Shown: positions 26,867-34,881, counted from the first letter of the stretch. The stretch is DNA of 64,000 nt from Acidiluteibacter sp963716125 (GCA_963716125.1 OY970294.1:1054001-1118000), one strand, 5' to 3'. Numbers and translations: made by a program. The notes: a model not told the origin generated them from the letters alone.

Positions 26867-28009
26867 ATGAAATTTACGTTTTCTGATTCACACGATATTG
26901 ATGAGCTTAACTTCAGAAGACTAATGTTGATGAGTAATGAATTAACATTTGTTGAAAGACCTTCAATTCAGTTAATAGATAATTTTGGAACAATCGCTCA
27001 AGATTCAAGAATTAGAAGATTGCTCCCAAAATTTGAAAATTCCCAAGTTAAGCTAAATGTTGAACAACCCCCTACAACTATGGGTAATTCTTATATATAT
27101 CAAGAATACTTTAAAACTGACTTAAATAATCCTCAATTTATTAATACAGTTTTTGAAGGAGTAAAAAATAGATGGTTTGGAAGTAATTACTTTGTTGCTG
27201 GTAATATAAAAGCTACAAACGAATTTAAGGATTTCCGTAGTTGGTTTTTAGCAAATGAAAAAGAGATAAAAATTACAGATTTAAATTCTATAGACTTTAA
27301 AAATTTTGGAATTAATGAAATTAAGAGTAAGGACGATGCAATGTGTGCTGTAGCCATGACTCTTTACGAGAAGTCAATTAGAGTAACTTCAGTAACTAAT
27401 ATTTCGGATAAACTAAGTAGTAATCCACTTTCAATTAATCCTTATTTAGACCAATTAATAAAGCATAGACTATCTTCTAAAATTTATACAGGAAGAAAAT
27501 ACAATGCAAAATCATTAGGTGTAAAATTGATTCAAAGTATTATTCCAGATGAAGCACTAATAAAGATTTCATTAGATGACTTATTAGAATTTAGACAAGA
27601 TACATCTAAATATTTTGATGCTTGGAATGTAGTTATTAATCAATTAGAAAGTAAACTGTTAATAGATGGGTTTATACTATCTGACAATGATATCTTACAA
27701 ATAATCGATACAGATATTAATCCTCAATTATTTGAATTAAAAAATGAAATTCGTAGCGTTAGAGATAAACGATTTTCTAATGTAATGAAGATTGTAAAAA
27801 ATAATGCAATTGCAACTATAATTGGTGGCTCGCTAACAGGCATTAGTATACCTGCAGCAATTTTAAGCTTTATTGCGTTAAATTTAAAGACTCCTAAGTT
27901 AACGGATGAATTAATTGACAGTCACAATAAACTAAGTGATATAAAAAAATCAAACGGTTTGACTTATCTTCTTGAAGTAGACAATCTGATTAAAAAAGGC
28001 AGTAGCTAA
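26867..28009 (+). CDS. Orphan protein with a hydrophobic C-terminal segment
   Basis: I place the start at the ATG at 26867 (MKFTFSDSHDIDEL); an upstream in-frame ATG at 26822 lies inside the spacer repeat and is unlikely. The 380-residue protein is mostly polar and helical, with a single Gly- and Ile-rich hydrophobic stretch near residues 325-355 (AIATIIGGSLTGISIPAAIL). I recognise no family. It is the only gene between spacer repeats A and B, whose promoter points at it. Stand-alone effector, defence or phage-derived roles are all possible and unproven. Confidence 0.65.
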   Translation: MKFTFSDSHDIDELNFRRLMLMSNELTFVERPSIQLIDNFGTIAQDSRIRRLLPKFENSQVKLNVEQPPTTMGNSYIYQEYFKTDLNNPQFINTVFEGVKNRWFGSNYFVAGNIKATNEFKDFRSWFLANEKEIKITDLNSIDFKNFGINEIKSKDDAMCAVAMTLYEKSIRVTSVTNISDKLSSNPLSINPYLDQLIKHRLSSKIYTGRKYNAKSLGVKLIQSIIPDEALIKISLDDLLEFRQDTSKYFDAWNVVINQLESKLLIDGFILSDNDILQIIDTDINPQLFELKNEIRSVRDKRFSNVMKIVKNNAIATIIGGSLTGISIPAAILSFIALNLKTPKLTDELIDSHNKLSDIKKSNGLTYLLEVDNLIKKGSS

Positions 28010-28071
28010 ACAAAGTGTATAGTTAATGGTGGTTATATACAGAAATTTAATATTTTAGAATTTACAATCTG

Positions 28072-28275
28072 AACCGTTGGGTATAAGGACAATGTTCCGC
28101 AGTGGTTTCCTCCTAGCGGCGGACGAGTGTAACCCTGCGGAAAATAAATGTGCAACTGTTTTTTTATAGAAACTAACGAAATAAGTTAACTGTAAATTAA
28201 TTATTATATTTGGTTAGAAAATAAAACATCCGGATATAATGGAAATAACCGTACTCTTCCTTTTATTCGGTTGTT
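28072..28275 (+). repeat. Spacer repeat copy B (complete, 204 bp)
   Basis: This full-length copy opens with AACCGTTGGGTATAAGGACA and ends with CTTTTATTCGGTTGTT. The left part forms a nested hairpin: CGCAGTGGTT pairs with AACCCTGCG around TCCTCC-tagc-GGCGGA. The right part carries TATATTTG at 28205-28212, a -7 box pointing at the downstream gene. It fills the gap between the orphan gene and the T9SS-sorted lipoprotein gene. Confidence 0.9.
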
Positions 28276-28293
28276 GGCAAAAATTCCAAAAAA

Positions 28294-29139
28294 ATGACGA
28301 AAATTAAAAAAATATTGATTTTTACTTTTGTTGCTTTAATTTTATTTGGTTGTGGAGAATTAGAACCTAATGTTGATTTTTCCGAGCCAGTTAAGGGACG
28401 GTTAATTAATTTATCTAATAAGGTTGGAGACACATTCCAAATAGTAAGGGAAAATGACACTATTAAATATTCCTTATATTTTGACAAATCAACTGATTTC
28501 AATTATTTAGTCAAATCAGATACAGATACTGTATTTATTGGAACAGTAACCAAAAGAAATGAATTGTTTTTACTCAATCGACCTCTAAAAAATGGGAAGT
28601 TTGCAATTCATGCCTTAAAATTTACTGACTCAACCGTTACAGGACTTGAAACAGAATGGTTACAGTCAAGCATAATAAAAAATAAACTTGACAGTGGAAA
28701 ATATGTAAATCTAATTGCTGACACAGTTGGAGTAAATACTTTACAAACTAAGAAAAAAGACGCTAAAGAAATATTTAGATTAGTTATTGAACTGCTAGAG
28801 CCTGAAAAGTTGCTTTTTTATGAACTTGATTATTTAACCACAGAGCTTGAAAAAGATACTATCTTAAAAAGATTTGACACTCAAACAGCGAAAAAAATTA
28901 GATTAATTGAAAAAGTGTATCCAAACCCGTTCACGAACAAAATAACAATCGAATTGACAGAAAAAGCACATTACGTTTTTAAAGTATTTGACCTAAATGG
29001 AAAACTTATCAAGACTTCAAAGCTAAATACTGACAATATGGAAATGGAATTACCAAATTTGAAATCGGGCTACTATATATTGAAAATATTATCAGAGAAT
29101 ACAGAATTGTTGGACGAAATAAAACTCATAAAAAAATAA
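28294..29139 (+). CDS. Putative lipoprotein with type IX secretion sorting domain
   Basis: The 281-residue protein begins with a lipoprotein-type signal peptide (lipobox LFGC, Cys20) and ends with an 80-residue C-terminal domain typical of type A T9SS cargo: VYPNPFTNKITIELTEK, VFDLNGKLIKTS, and the closing LKSGYYILKI. The domain directs export through the type IX system and is usually cleaved. A lipobox and a T9SS domain in one protein is unusual, so it may be simply a Sec-exported protein whose Cys is incidental. The middle has no recognised domain. It begins 18 bases after spacer copy B. Confidence 0.85.
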   Translation: MTKIKKILIFTFVALILFGCGELEPNVDFSEPVKGRLINLSNKVGDTFQIVRENDTIKYSLYFDKSTDFNYLVKSDTDTVFIGTVTKRNELFLLNRPLKNGKFAIHALKFTDSTVTGLETEWLQSSIIKNKLDSGKYVNLIADTVGVNTLQTKKKDAKEIFRLVIELLEPEKLLFYELDYLTTELEKDTILKRFDTQTAKKIRLIEKVYPNPFTNKITIELTEKAHYVFKVFDLNGKLIKTSKLNTDNMEMELPNLKSGYYILKILSENTELLDEIKLIKK

Positions 29140-29160
29140 GAAAAGTGGGTAACAAAACTC

Positions 29161-29343
29161 TCACTTGCTATTTTATATCATGCTGATTTACTTGTGAGCT
29201 GGAATTTCAAACATATTGTAAACATAGAACGGATACATGGCTACAATTCTATCAACAAAAAAAAAGGATATAAACATTTGGAAATACGATCACCAAGAGA
29301 TTTAATGAATTATGAAACCGATGGATTCTCGAATATCAAATAA
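29161..29343 (+). pseudogene. PIN-domain toxin remnant (C-terminal third)
   Basis: The frame reads AILYHADLLVSWNFKHIVN, then a divergent middle and LEIRSPRDLMNYE, which matches the C-terminus of the intact PIN protein at 45063-45524 (RADILVSWNFKHIVN, LEIRSPKEIVDYE). The N-terminal two-thirds with the first catalytic aspartate is gone. An intact small antitoxin-like gene follows at 29356. Confidence 0.85.
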
Positions 29344-29355
29344 AATATAGAAGTA

Positions 29356-29517
29356 ATGAGTAAAACGAAAATAAAAAAAGACTTTGATGCTGTCAAGTTT
29401 GCAAGAGAACAAAAAGACAGGTTAAGTGCAATGTTCGCAAAAATGACCAAAGAAGAAATTTTGGATTATTTAAAACGAAAAAGTATAGAAAGAGGACGCA
29501 TTAAGCCTAGCTCTTAA
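29356..29517 (+). CDS. Small antitoxin-like protein paired with a dead PIN toxin
   Basis: The 53-residue, highly charged protein (MSKTKIKKDFDAVKFAREQK and on) is homologous in position and sequence to the 51-residue protein at 45514-45669: both have a K-x-F-D-x-V-K start, a short helix, and an EEIxxYLKxxS ending. It lies 13 bases after the PIN remnant and keeps an intact frame. The antitoxin role is inferred from the paired arrangement at the second locus. Confidence 0.65.
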   Translation: MSKTKIKKDFDAVKFAREQKDRLSAMFAKMTKEEILDYLKRKSIERGRIKPSS

Positions 29518-29592
29518 TATATTAATTAGTTATCATTTTATCGAAGAATTTTCTCATCCATTGGATATAAACACTATTCTCTTAGCAATTTC

Positions 29593-29892
29593 TATAACAA
29601 CCGTTGGATATAAGCACGATGCTCCGCAGTGGTTTCTTCCTAGCGGCGGACGAGTGTAACCCTGCGGAAAATAAATGTGCAACTATTCTTGTACTAGAAG
29701 CTAACACTTTAATCCAATATAATTTATTTATTATATTTGGATGAATAATAAAACATCTTGAGATAAGGGAAAGTTCTTCTTCGAAATGCAATGATGAAGT
29801 AGTACTGCTTCGAAAAGAAATGAAGAAGTAGTTCTACTATGAAGTATAAAGAAGTAGTATAATCTTACTCTTCCTTTTATTCGGTTGTTATA
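29593..29892 (+). repeat. Spacer repeat copy C (long form, 300 bp, with terminal inverted repeats)
   Basis: This copy is bounded by an exact 11-bp inverted repeat, TATAACAACCG (29593-29603) and CGGTTGTTATA (29882-29892). It has the same hairpin core and a TATATTTG box at 29732-29739. Before the end it carries an extra segment of about 95 bases with repeated GAAGTAGT-like words, shared in kind with copy H. It fills most of the 548-base gene-free stretch 29518-30065; the remainder is AT-rich with no gene seen. Confidence 0.9.
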
Positions 29893-30065
29893 AATCATTA
29901 AAAAACTATAGATTAATTGAAAATTCAAAATATTCCTAATTCTAAAATTTTATTATTTAATTTTTTGTTTTCAATTATTTCATTAAGAACTCAAAACCAA
30001 TATCGTATTTATTGAACCTATTTATAGTCTTTACAATACTTTTATAACAGTTTCGACTAATAAAT

Positions 30066-30269
30066 TTGGATAAATTTTTAATCGATTCAACTCCATATTT
30101 CACTTCAACAATTGTATTGATAATAATTTATTTAATTCTAGCTTCCTTTGCATTTTATACATATTCAAACTTTATAGGAATGATTATAAGCCTCTTTTTC
30201 CTAATAATTATTTTATTGTTGATAATGACTTTTATGATTGTTCTTACAGGTAATTGGAATTTTGGTTAA
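30066..30269 (+). CDS. Possible small hydrophobic peptide
   Basis: A 67-residue frame with two strongly hydrophobic stretches (STIVLIIIYLILASFAFY and IISLFFLIIILLLIM) follows spacer copy C. The only start is a TTG that falls in a TAAATTTG box (30061-30068), so either the promoter or the start is wrong. It may be a small membrane peptide or chance AT-rich sequence. Confidence 0.25.
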   Translation: MDKFLIDSTPYFTSTIVLIIIYLILASFAFYTYSNFIGMIISLFFLIIILLLIMTFMIVLTGNWNFG

Positions 30270-30375
30270 AATCAAAGGTCACTTCTTCAAATTAAATCGA
30301 CTAAGTTTTCTGAAAACATCAATTCTAAATATTTCACAAAACAATTGGACGTATAACAAACTCAAAGATTTTATA

Positions 30376-30939
30376 CTAAAGTAATGAATGTAAATAATTT
30401 GCAGAATCATTTAATCCATTCTTTCTTAAATTATCCAATACTTCATATTCATCTAAATCGGGATCTCGTCTATTAAGAACTAATTTTCTAAATGCTTCGA
30501 TTGCTTTTTCATGATTCAAGTCAATTATATCCGATATGAAATCATCAGCTGATTTCGCGCTTAAACCAAATTTAGAAACATAATCCTTTGGAAAGTCTTT
30601 TAAATTATTTGTAACAATAACATTTGCATTTATTTTAATTGCGGCTGCAAGTACATGACAATCTTTTTCGTCGGGCAAAGTCAAGCCCTCAATTAAAAAT
30701 TCGTAATTTTCAACTAAAGCATCAGGGAAAGCTAAATTAGCAACATTAGACCTCTTTTTTATTTCCGCTAAATCAACTCCTTTTCTTTTCATTACATCTT
30801 CCCACTCATCAAAAATATGACGACTCCATTTCGGAGTGAATAAATCAAAATGTGCGAACCAGAAAAGCAAATCTCGTATCTCAATCGGATAAATAACGTT
30901 TGTGTCAAGCACACAAGTAAACCTTAAACTATGAATCAT
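30376..30939 (-). CDS. PIN-domain toxin-like ribonuclease
   Basis: The 187-residue protein has the PIN fold signature: CVLDTNVIYPIEIRDLLF near the N-terminus with the first Asp, an acidic DEWEDVM segment, LPDEKDCHVLAAAIK with the central acids and VTNNLKDFP. The catalytic acids appear intact. It is longer than typical VapC (about 135), with a helical C-terminal extension. It overlaps the upstream helix-turn-helix gene by 11 bases, so the two make an operon with the DNA-binding partner first. Confidence 0.85.
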   Translation of the reverse strand: MIHSLRFTCVLDTNVIYPIEIRDLLFWFAHFDLFTPKWSRHIFDEWEDVMKRKGVDLAEIKKRSNVANLAFPDALVENYEFLIEGLTLPDEKDCHVLAAAIKINANVIVTNNLKDFPKDYVSKFGLSAKSADDFISDIIDLNHEKAIEAFRKLVLNRRDPDLDEYEVLDNLRKNGLNDSANYLHSLL

Positions 30940-31384
30940 ACAATCCCGATTCTTCGTCTGAACTCATGATTTGCATAATTAACTCTTCTTGTTTTGATTT
31001 CATTTGATTTTTGTACCTCATAACATCATCAAACTTAACTCTTCTATGTCTACCAACTTTAGTAAATGGAATTTGACCTTCTTCGAGTAATTTAACAAAA
31101 TGAGGACGAGAACAAGAAAGTTGTTCAGCGGCAGCTTGTGTTGTCATCTCAGTTGCAATAGGAACTACTGAAATTGATTTACCTTGACTTGTAGCTTTTA
31201 AAATTTTCGCTAGTAGTTTCAACGCACCTAACGGAATTTTTATTTTTTCTTCAGTTTCTGCTATTTCAATTTCAGGATTTTCATTATGTAAGTCATCTAA
31301 AGTCGCTGCAAGTGCATTATAAGACTCCATAGCGATTATCTGCTCCTTTTTTGACGGCTTTTTTAATTCATAATAATTTTCCAT
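30929..31384 (-). CDS. Excisionase/MerR-like DNA-binding antitoxin for the PIN protein
   Basis: I place the start at the ATG at 31384 (MENYYELKKPSKKEQ), giving 151 residues; the frame is open further upstream but without promoter support. The C-terminal half is an excisionase-type helix-turn-helix (MTTQAAAEQLSCSRPHFVKL, then GQIPFTKVGRHRRVKFDDV), as found in antitoxins of PIN-domain modules. The N-terminal half is acidic and may neutralise the toxin. Its end overlaps the PIN gene. Confidence 0.82.
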   Translation of the reverse strand: MENYYELKKPSKKEQIIAMESYNALAATLDDLHNENPEIEIAETEEKIKIPLGALKLLAKILKATSQGKSISVVPIATEMTTQAAAEQLSCSRPHFVKLLEEGQIPFTKVGRHRRVKFDDVMRYKNQMKSKQEELIMQIMSSDEESGLYDS

Positions 31385-31410
31385 GAGGTATGTTTTAATT
31401 GTTTCTATTG

Positions 31411-31418
31411 CAAATTTA
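31411..31418 (-). promoter_or_regulatory. -7 box for the PIN/HTH module
   Basis: On the minus strand this reads TAAATTTG, 26 bases before the antitoxin ATG. Upstream are repeated TTTCG(T) words that could be binding sites for the antitoxin. It supports the choice of start at 31384. Confidence 0.5.
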
Positions 31419-31548
31419 AACGAAATAAACGAAACGAAGTAGAAATTAATAGACAATTAACTGAAAAAAATTAAACTATAGCTAATGCAATATAAAATAT
31501 ATTGAAAATAAGTAGGTTACGACACTTTGGTCTTCCGCTGAAACCCTG

Positions 31549-31750
31549 AAGCGTTGGATATAAGAACAATGTTCCGTAGTGGTTTCCTCCTAGCGGCGGA
31601 CGAGTGCAACCCTGCGAAAAATAAATGTGCAACTGTTCTTTTAGAAATTAGTACTTTAACTCCAATTAAATTAATTATTATATTTGGATAAATAATAAAA
31701 CATACAGAGTATAATGGGAATAAACCTACTCTTCCACTTATTCGGTTGTT
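31549..31750 (+). repeat. Spacer repeat copy D (complete, 202 bp)
   Basis: It starts AAGCGTTGGATATAAGAACA and ends TTATTCGGTTGTT. The hairpin core is conserved with small changes (CGTAGTGGTT, GTGCAACCCTGCG). A TATATTTG box lies at 31679-31686, preceded by TTTA at 31655-31658 with a 20-base spacer, a plausible promoter pointing into the gene at 31774. The 390-base stretch between the HTH start at 31384 and the next gene holds only this copy and the module's promoter. Confidence 0.9.
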
Positions 31751-31773
31751 AGTTACCATTCGAAAGACAAAGA

Positions 31774-32457
31774 ATGAATAAAATAGAAATAACAGTTGCT
31801 TCAAGAGGGTTATATCTTCTCCATTATTTAGGTTCCGCAATTATCGCAGCTATATTGACTATTTTAATTTTCAAATTAATTACAGAAATTAACCAAATTG
31901 TTTTTATAGCCATTTTCGGAGGAATATGGTACTTATTAACGCGTTTCACAAAAAAAATTCCAAAAGGACAGGTTGAATTAGAAATACAAGAACAAGGAAT
32001 CCATATAAAGTGGATAAATCAAATTCTGTTGCATAATCGAGAAGATCTATTGATTGGTTGGGAAGAGATTAAAGATTATATGTTTCAACCTGAACAATAC
32101 TTTGACCTTTTAAGAATTCGGACAAAAGACAAAAGGAAATTTAAATTCTCAATGATTTGAGATAATAATGACTTTCCGATATTTTATGCAAGATTGGAGA
32201 AATCAATTAAATCCAAATCAAAAGATGAATCAATAGAAATAACTAGAGCAAAGAATATCTATGAAAGTAAATATGGTCAGATATTAGCTATATTTATGGG
32301 AGTATTGATTATTGCAGGGGTAGTTGCTTTTATATTCATTGAACCTAAAGGAAATTCAAGACCGAACTATGGATTTTTGATTGCTTCCTTAGCAGGTGGA
32401 ATTTTCTTCATTATGCAAGTAATAAGTTATAGAAACAAAAATAAAAATGGTAGCTAA
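31774..32457 (+). pseudogene. Membrane protein gene with one in-frame stop
   Basis: The frame from 31774 runs to a TGA at 32158-32160 and continues in the same frame without other stops to 32457, together 227 codons. The first part has two membrane segments (LHYLGSAIIAAILTILIF, then VFIAIFGGIWYLL) and a soluble stretch; the second has KSKSKDESIEI and two further membrane segments (ILAIFMGVLIIAGVVAFIF, IASLAGGIFFIM). The stop looks like a recent nonsense change in a single gene. The function is unknown. Two independent short proteins are less likely. Confidence 0.72.
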
Positions 32458-32500
32458 TATCTAAGTATTCGTTTTGCCGATTCACCTGCCGCTAAATCCG

Positions 32501-32575
32501 AGCCGTTGGATATAAGCACGATGTTTCGCAGTGGTTTCCTCCTAGCGGCGGACGAGTGTAACCCTGCGATAAATG
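32501..32575 (+). repeat. Spacer repeat copy E (left half only)
   Basis: It has the left part, AGCCGTTGGATATAAGCACG through the hairpin core to AACCCTGCGATAAATG, then diverges. The promoter-bearing right half is missing, leaving the AT-rich sequence before the antitoxin at 32698 without the usual TAnnTTTG box. Confidence 0.85.
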
Positions 32576-32697
32576 TTTTTTTATTAAACAAATACAAACT
32601 CTTTCTACCATATAAATCCAACTACATAATCATCATGATTATAAAATGTAAATTAAGGAAATGATAATTTCGTTTTTTTGATAAAAGAAATAATCAA

Positions 32698-32931
32698 ATG
32701 GATATTCAAAGCCGAAAAATAGCATTTATTCAAGATTTCCTTAAAGTACATAGCGAAGATTTAATTTCTCAACTTGAATCGATATTGAGAAAAGAGAAAA
32801 GCAATTCTGAAGAAAATTCTTTTGAGCCAATGACTAAAGAGGAATTAAATAAACAAATAGACCAATCGGAAGCTGATTTTCAAAATAATCGGTATAAAAA
32901 CAGTTCTGAACTTTTAGCCAAATACAAATAA
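32698..32931 (+). CDS. Antitoxin of a ParE/RelE-type module (toxin is dead)
   Basis: The 77-residue acidic and helical protein (IAFIQDFLKVHSEDLISQLE, then EPMTKEELNKQIDQSEADF) matches the layout of small antitoxins in which an N-terminal helical part is followed by a toxin-binding tail (NSSELLAKYK). The next frame, 5 bases on, is a ParE-like toxin with two stop codons. The antitoxin itself is intact. Confidence 0.75.
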   Translation: MDIQSRKIAFIQDFLKVHSEDLISQLESILRKEKSNSEENSFEPMTKEELNKQIDQSEADFQNNRYKNSSELLAKYK

Positions 32932-32936
32932 TAGCC

Positions 32937-33248
32937 TTGATAATAATTTGGTCTGAGCTTGCTGAAAGTCAATTGGATGATATTTATGAATATTATTCCA
33001 AAAAAGTAAATTTAAGTTTTGCTACGAAGCTCATTATAGAAATCATTAACGAACCAGAAAAATTGTTAAAAGCATCTTATATTGGATAGGTAGAGGAACT
33101 GCTTAAAGTAAGAAAAGTAGTTTATTGATATTTGGTTTTCAAATATTATAAATTGATTTATTCTGTTGACAAGGAAAACGGATTTGTAAAAATTGCCACT
33201 GTTTTTGACACACGACAAAATCCGAAAAAATTGAATGTGATGAAGTAA
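32937..33248 (+). pseudogene. ParE/RelE-type toxin with two premature stops
   Basis: From a TTG at 32937 the frame reads IIWSELAESQLDDIYEYY, typical of ParE, then meets TAG at 33087-33089 and TGA at 33126-33128. After these it continues in the same frame with YLVFKYYKLIYSVDKENGF, VKIATVFDTRQNPKKL and a stop at 33248. Length and motifs fit a full ParE toxin of about 103 codons with two nonsense changes. Confidence 0.88.
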
Positions 33249-33384
33249 ATACTGTTCCCATCTGCTAATATATTCCCTAGCAATTTCAATCCCTTTGTTT
33301 TTTATTGAATCTTCAGGGAGGTGAGAATAATGAAATCCTATTTCTCATGCTTATCACAATCAAAAAAAATGAAATAAAATTCAA

Positions 33385-33417
33385 TTTACGTATTAAATTA
33401 TTAAATTTGTACGTAAA
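33385..33417 (+). promoter_or_regulatory. Promoter with operator palindrome before vapBC
   Basis: Exact 8-bp arms TTTACGTA (33385-33392) and TACGTAAA (33410-33417) are 17 bases apart and enclose the -7 box TAAATTTG (33402-33409). The second arm ends 9 bases before the antitoxin ATG. A palindrome overlapping the promoter is the usual autoregulation layout of toxin-antitoxin operons. Confidence 0.75.
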
Positions 33418-33426
33418 GTAATTATT

Positions 33427-33672
33427 ATGGATAGAAAACTGACTTTAAGTTTAAATAAATCAATTATAGATAGTGCTAAAGATTATGCGAAATCGAATAA
33501 TATAAGTTTGTCGAAACTTATCGAATCATATTTAACTACACTTACACAGCGTAAAAAGAATTCAGCTGAAATAACGCCTCTTGTGGAAAGTTTGAGTGGT
33601 GTTATTTCTCTTGATAAAGACTTTAATGAAAAAGAAGCTTATAGTGATTATCTAATTGAGAAATATAAATGA
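33427..33672 (+). CDS. VapB-like antitoxin (DUF6364 type)
   Basis: The 81-residue protein begins with KLTLSLNKSIIDSAKDYAKS and NNISLSKLIESYL, a ribbon-helix-helix-like DNA-binding module, followed by an acidic tail that would bind the toxin. It resembles the DUF6364 antitoxin family. It overlaps the PIN toxin by 4 bases, and a strong palindrome covers its promoter. The pair appears intact. Confidence 0.85.
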   Translation: MDRKLTLSLNKSIIDSAKDYAKSNNISLSKLIESYLTTLTQRKKNSAEITPLVESLSGVISLDKDFNEKEAYSDYLIEKYK

Positions 33673-34082
33673 TCAGACTATTAATTGACACCAATATTGT
33701 GATAGATCTGCTGTCAAAAAGAGAGATGTTTTATGAGGAAGCTGCCGATTTATTTTCTCGTGCAGATAAAAAAGAATTAGTTCTGACCATTTCCGCATTG
33801 ACATTTGCCAACACAAATTATATACTGACAAAACTTAAATCTGCAAAAGAAGCGAAAGAAATATTAAGGAAATTTAAAGTGCTTGTGGAAATATTGAGTT
33901 TAGATGATAAGATAACGGAATTGGCTTTGAGTGATAGTGATTTTACAGATTTTGAGGATGGATTACAATACTATTCGGCAATCGAAAATCAAATTAATGT
34001 AATTATTACACGTAATAAAAAAGATTTTAGAAATTCAAAAATTCCAGTTTTATCTGCAAGGGAATTTTTAGCTCGAAAATAA
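33669..34082 (+). CDS. VapC-like PIN-domain toxin
   Basis: The 137-residue protein has the PIN motifs LLIDTNIVIDLLSKRE (first Asp), the central acidic segment DSDFTDFEDGLQYYSA, and ITRNKKDFRNSKIPVLSA at the end. All expected acidic residues are present, so the ribonuclease is probably active. Its ATG overlaps the antitoxin stop by 4 bases. A degenerate spacer repeat (copy F) follows 7 bases after its stop. Confidence 0.88.
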   Translation: MIRLLIDTNIVIDLLSKREMFYEEAADLFSRADKKELVLTISALTFANTNYILTKLKSAKEAKEILRKFKVLVEILSLDDKITELALSDSDFTDFEDGLQYYSAIENQINVIITRNKKDFRNSKIPVLSAREFLARK

Positions 34083-34089
34083 AAATCTG

Positions 34090-34243
34090 AACCGTTGGTA
34101 TTAGCCACTATGCTCTTCAGTGGTTTCAAGCTTCTTTCTTTTTAATTAATTTTATCGGATGCGATCAAGCCTGCGATAATAATGTGCAACTGTTCTTTTA
34201 GAAATTAGAGCTTTAACTCCAAATAAATTAATTATTATATTGG
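34090..34243 (+). repeat. Spacer repeat copy F (degenerate core, truncated end)
   Basis: It opens AACCGTTGGTATTAGCCACT and keeps TGTGCAACTGTTCTTTTAGA and the AT-rich ending TTAATTATTATATTGG. The hairpin core is replaced by AT-rich sequence and the final CGGTTGTT is lost. It lies directly after vapC. Confidence 0.8.
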
Positions 34244-34338
34244 TTTTTAACTTTAATATTGAGGTGCATTTCAAATTCATTAAATAATAGGTAAATTCTT
34301 ATTAATTAAATTATGAATTAAGTTTGTAGATAAAAAGG

Positions 34339-34346
34339 TATATTTG
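34339..34346 (+). promoter_or_regulatory. -7 box before the antitoxin at 34367
   Basis: TATATTTG matches the -7 consensus and lies 20 bases upstream of the ATG at 34367. It is not part of a spacer repeat, so this module has its own promoter. Confidence 0.5.
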
Positions 34347-34366
34347 ATATTATAAAAGTTCCAATT

Positions 34367-34594
34367 ATGAATATAGAAGCCACAAAATTAGAATTAATGC
34401 ACCTTTTACTTCAAACTCAAAAAGAAAGTCTTCTAAAAAAAATTAAATCCGTATTCGAAGAAGAGGAAGAAGATTGGTGGAATGAAATGTCTGAAAATGA
34501 ACAAGAAGATATTAATGTTGGATTAGCACAAGCAGATAAGGGCGATTGTGTGTCTAATAAAACTGTAATGAAACGTTTTGATAAATGGCATTAA
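34367..34594 (+). CDS. Antitoxin of a RelE-type module (toxin is dead)
   Basis: The 75-residue acidic protein (LELMHLLLQTQKESLLKKIK, then EEEEEDWWNEMSENEQEDIN) has the layout of small antitoxins with an N-terminal helix-rich part and a C-terminal toxin-binding segment. Its end overlaps the ATG of the RelE-like frame at 34585. The antitoxin frame is intact while the toxin carries a stop. Confidence 0.78.
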   Translation: MNIEATKLELMHLLLQTQKESLLKKIKSVFEEEEEDWWNEMSENEQEDINVGLAQADKGDCVSNKTVMKRFDKWH

Positions 34595-34881
34595 AAATTG
34601 TTTGGACACAACAGGCAGAGAAAGGATTAAGTAAAGTTATAGAATTTTTAGAAGAAGAATGGACAAAAAGCGAGATTGTAAACTTAGAACAAAACTTAAG
34701 TGACCTATTGAATCGCATAGGTAAATATCCAAAAATTTGTCCTCGAACGAGTTGATTTAAGAATGTATTTAAAGGGTTGGTAGATAAAAATAACTACATT
34801 ATATATAGGATTCACCCTAAAAAAGAATTGATTGAAATTATCAATTTTAGAGGAACAAAACAGAAACCTTCAGAATTATAA
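34585..34881 (+). pseudogene. RelE-type toxin with one in-frame stop
   Basis: The frame reads MALKIVWTQQAEKGLSKVIE and later LLNRIGKYPKICPRTS, then TGA at 34753-34755, and continues in the same frame as FKNVFKGLVDKNNYIIYRIH, then INFRGTKQKPSEL and a stop at 34881. Of 98 codons only the single TGA interrupts it. Length and motifs are those of RelE/ParE toxins. Confidence 0.88.

Noticed and set aside
29582..29791. Minus-strand frame of 69 codons in spacer copy C, with a similar frame at 31517-31840 in copy D.
   Set aside because: Both read through the repeat hairpin and AT-rich ends, differ in length between copies, and have no promoter or homologous protein that I recognise. They reflect the shared DNA, not a gene.
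32161..32457. Independent gene starting at the TTG at 32194.
   Set aside because: It is in the same frame as the gene before it, with only one TGA between, so a single interrupted gene is more likely.
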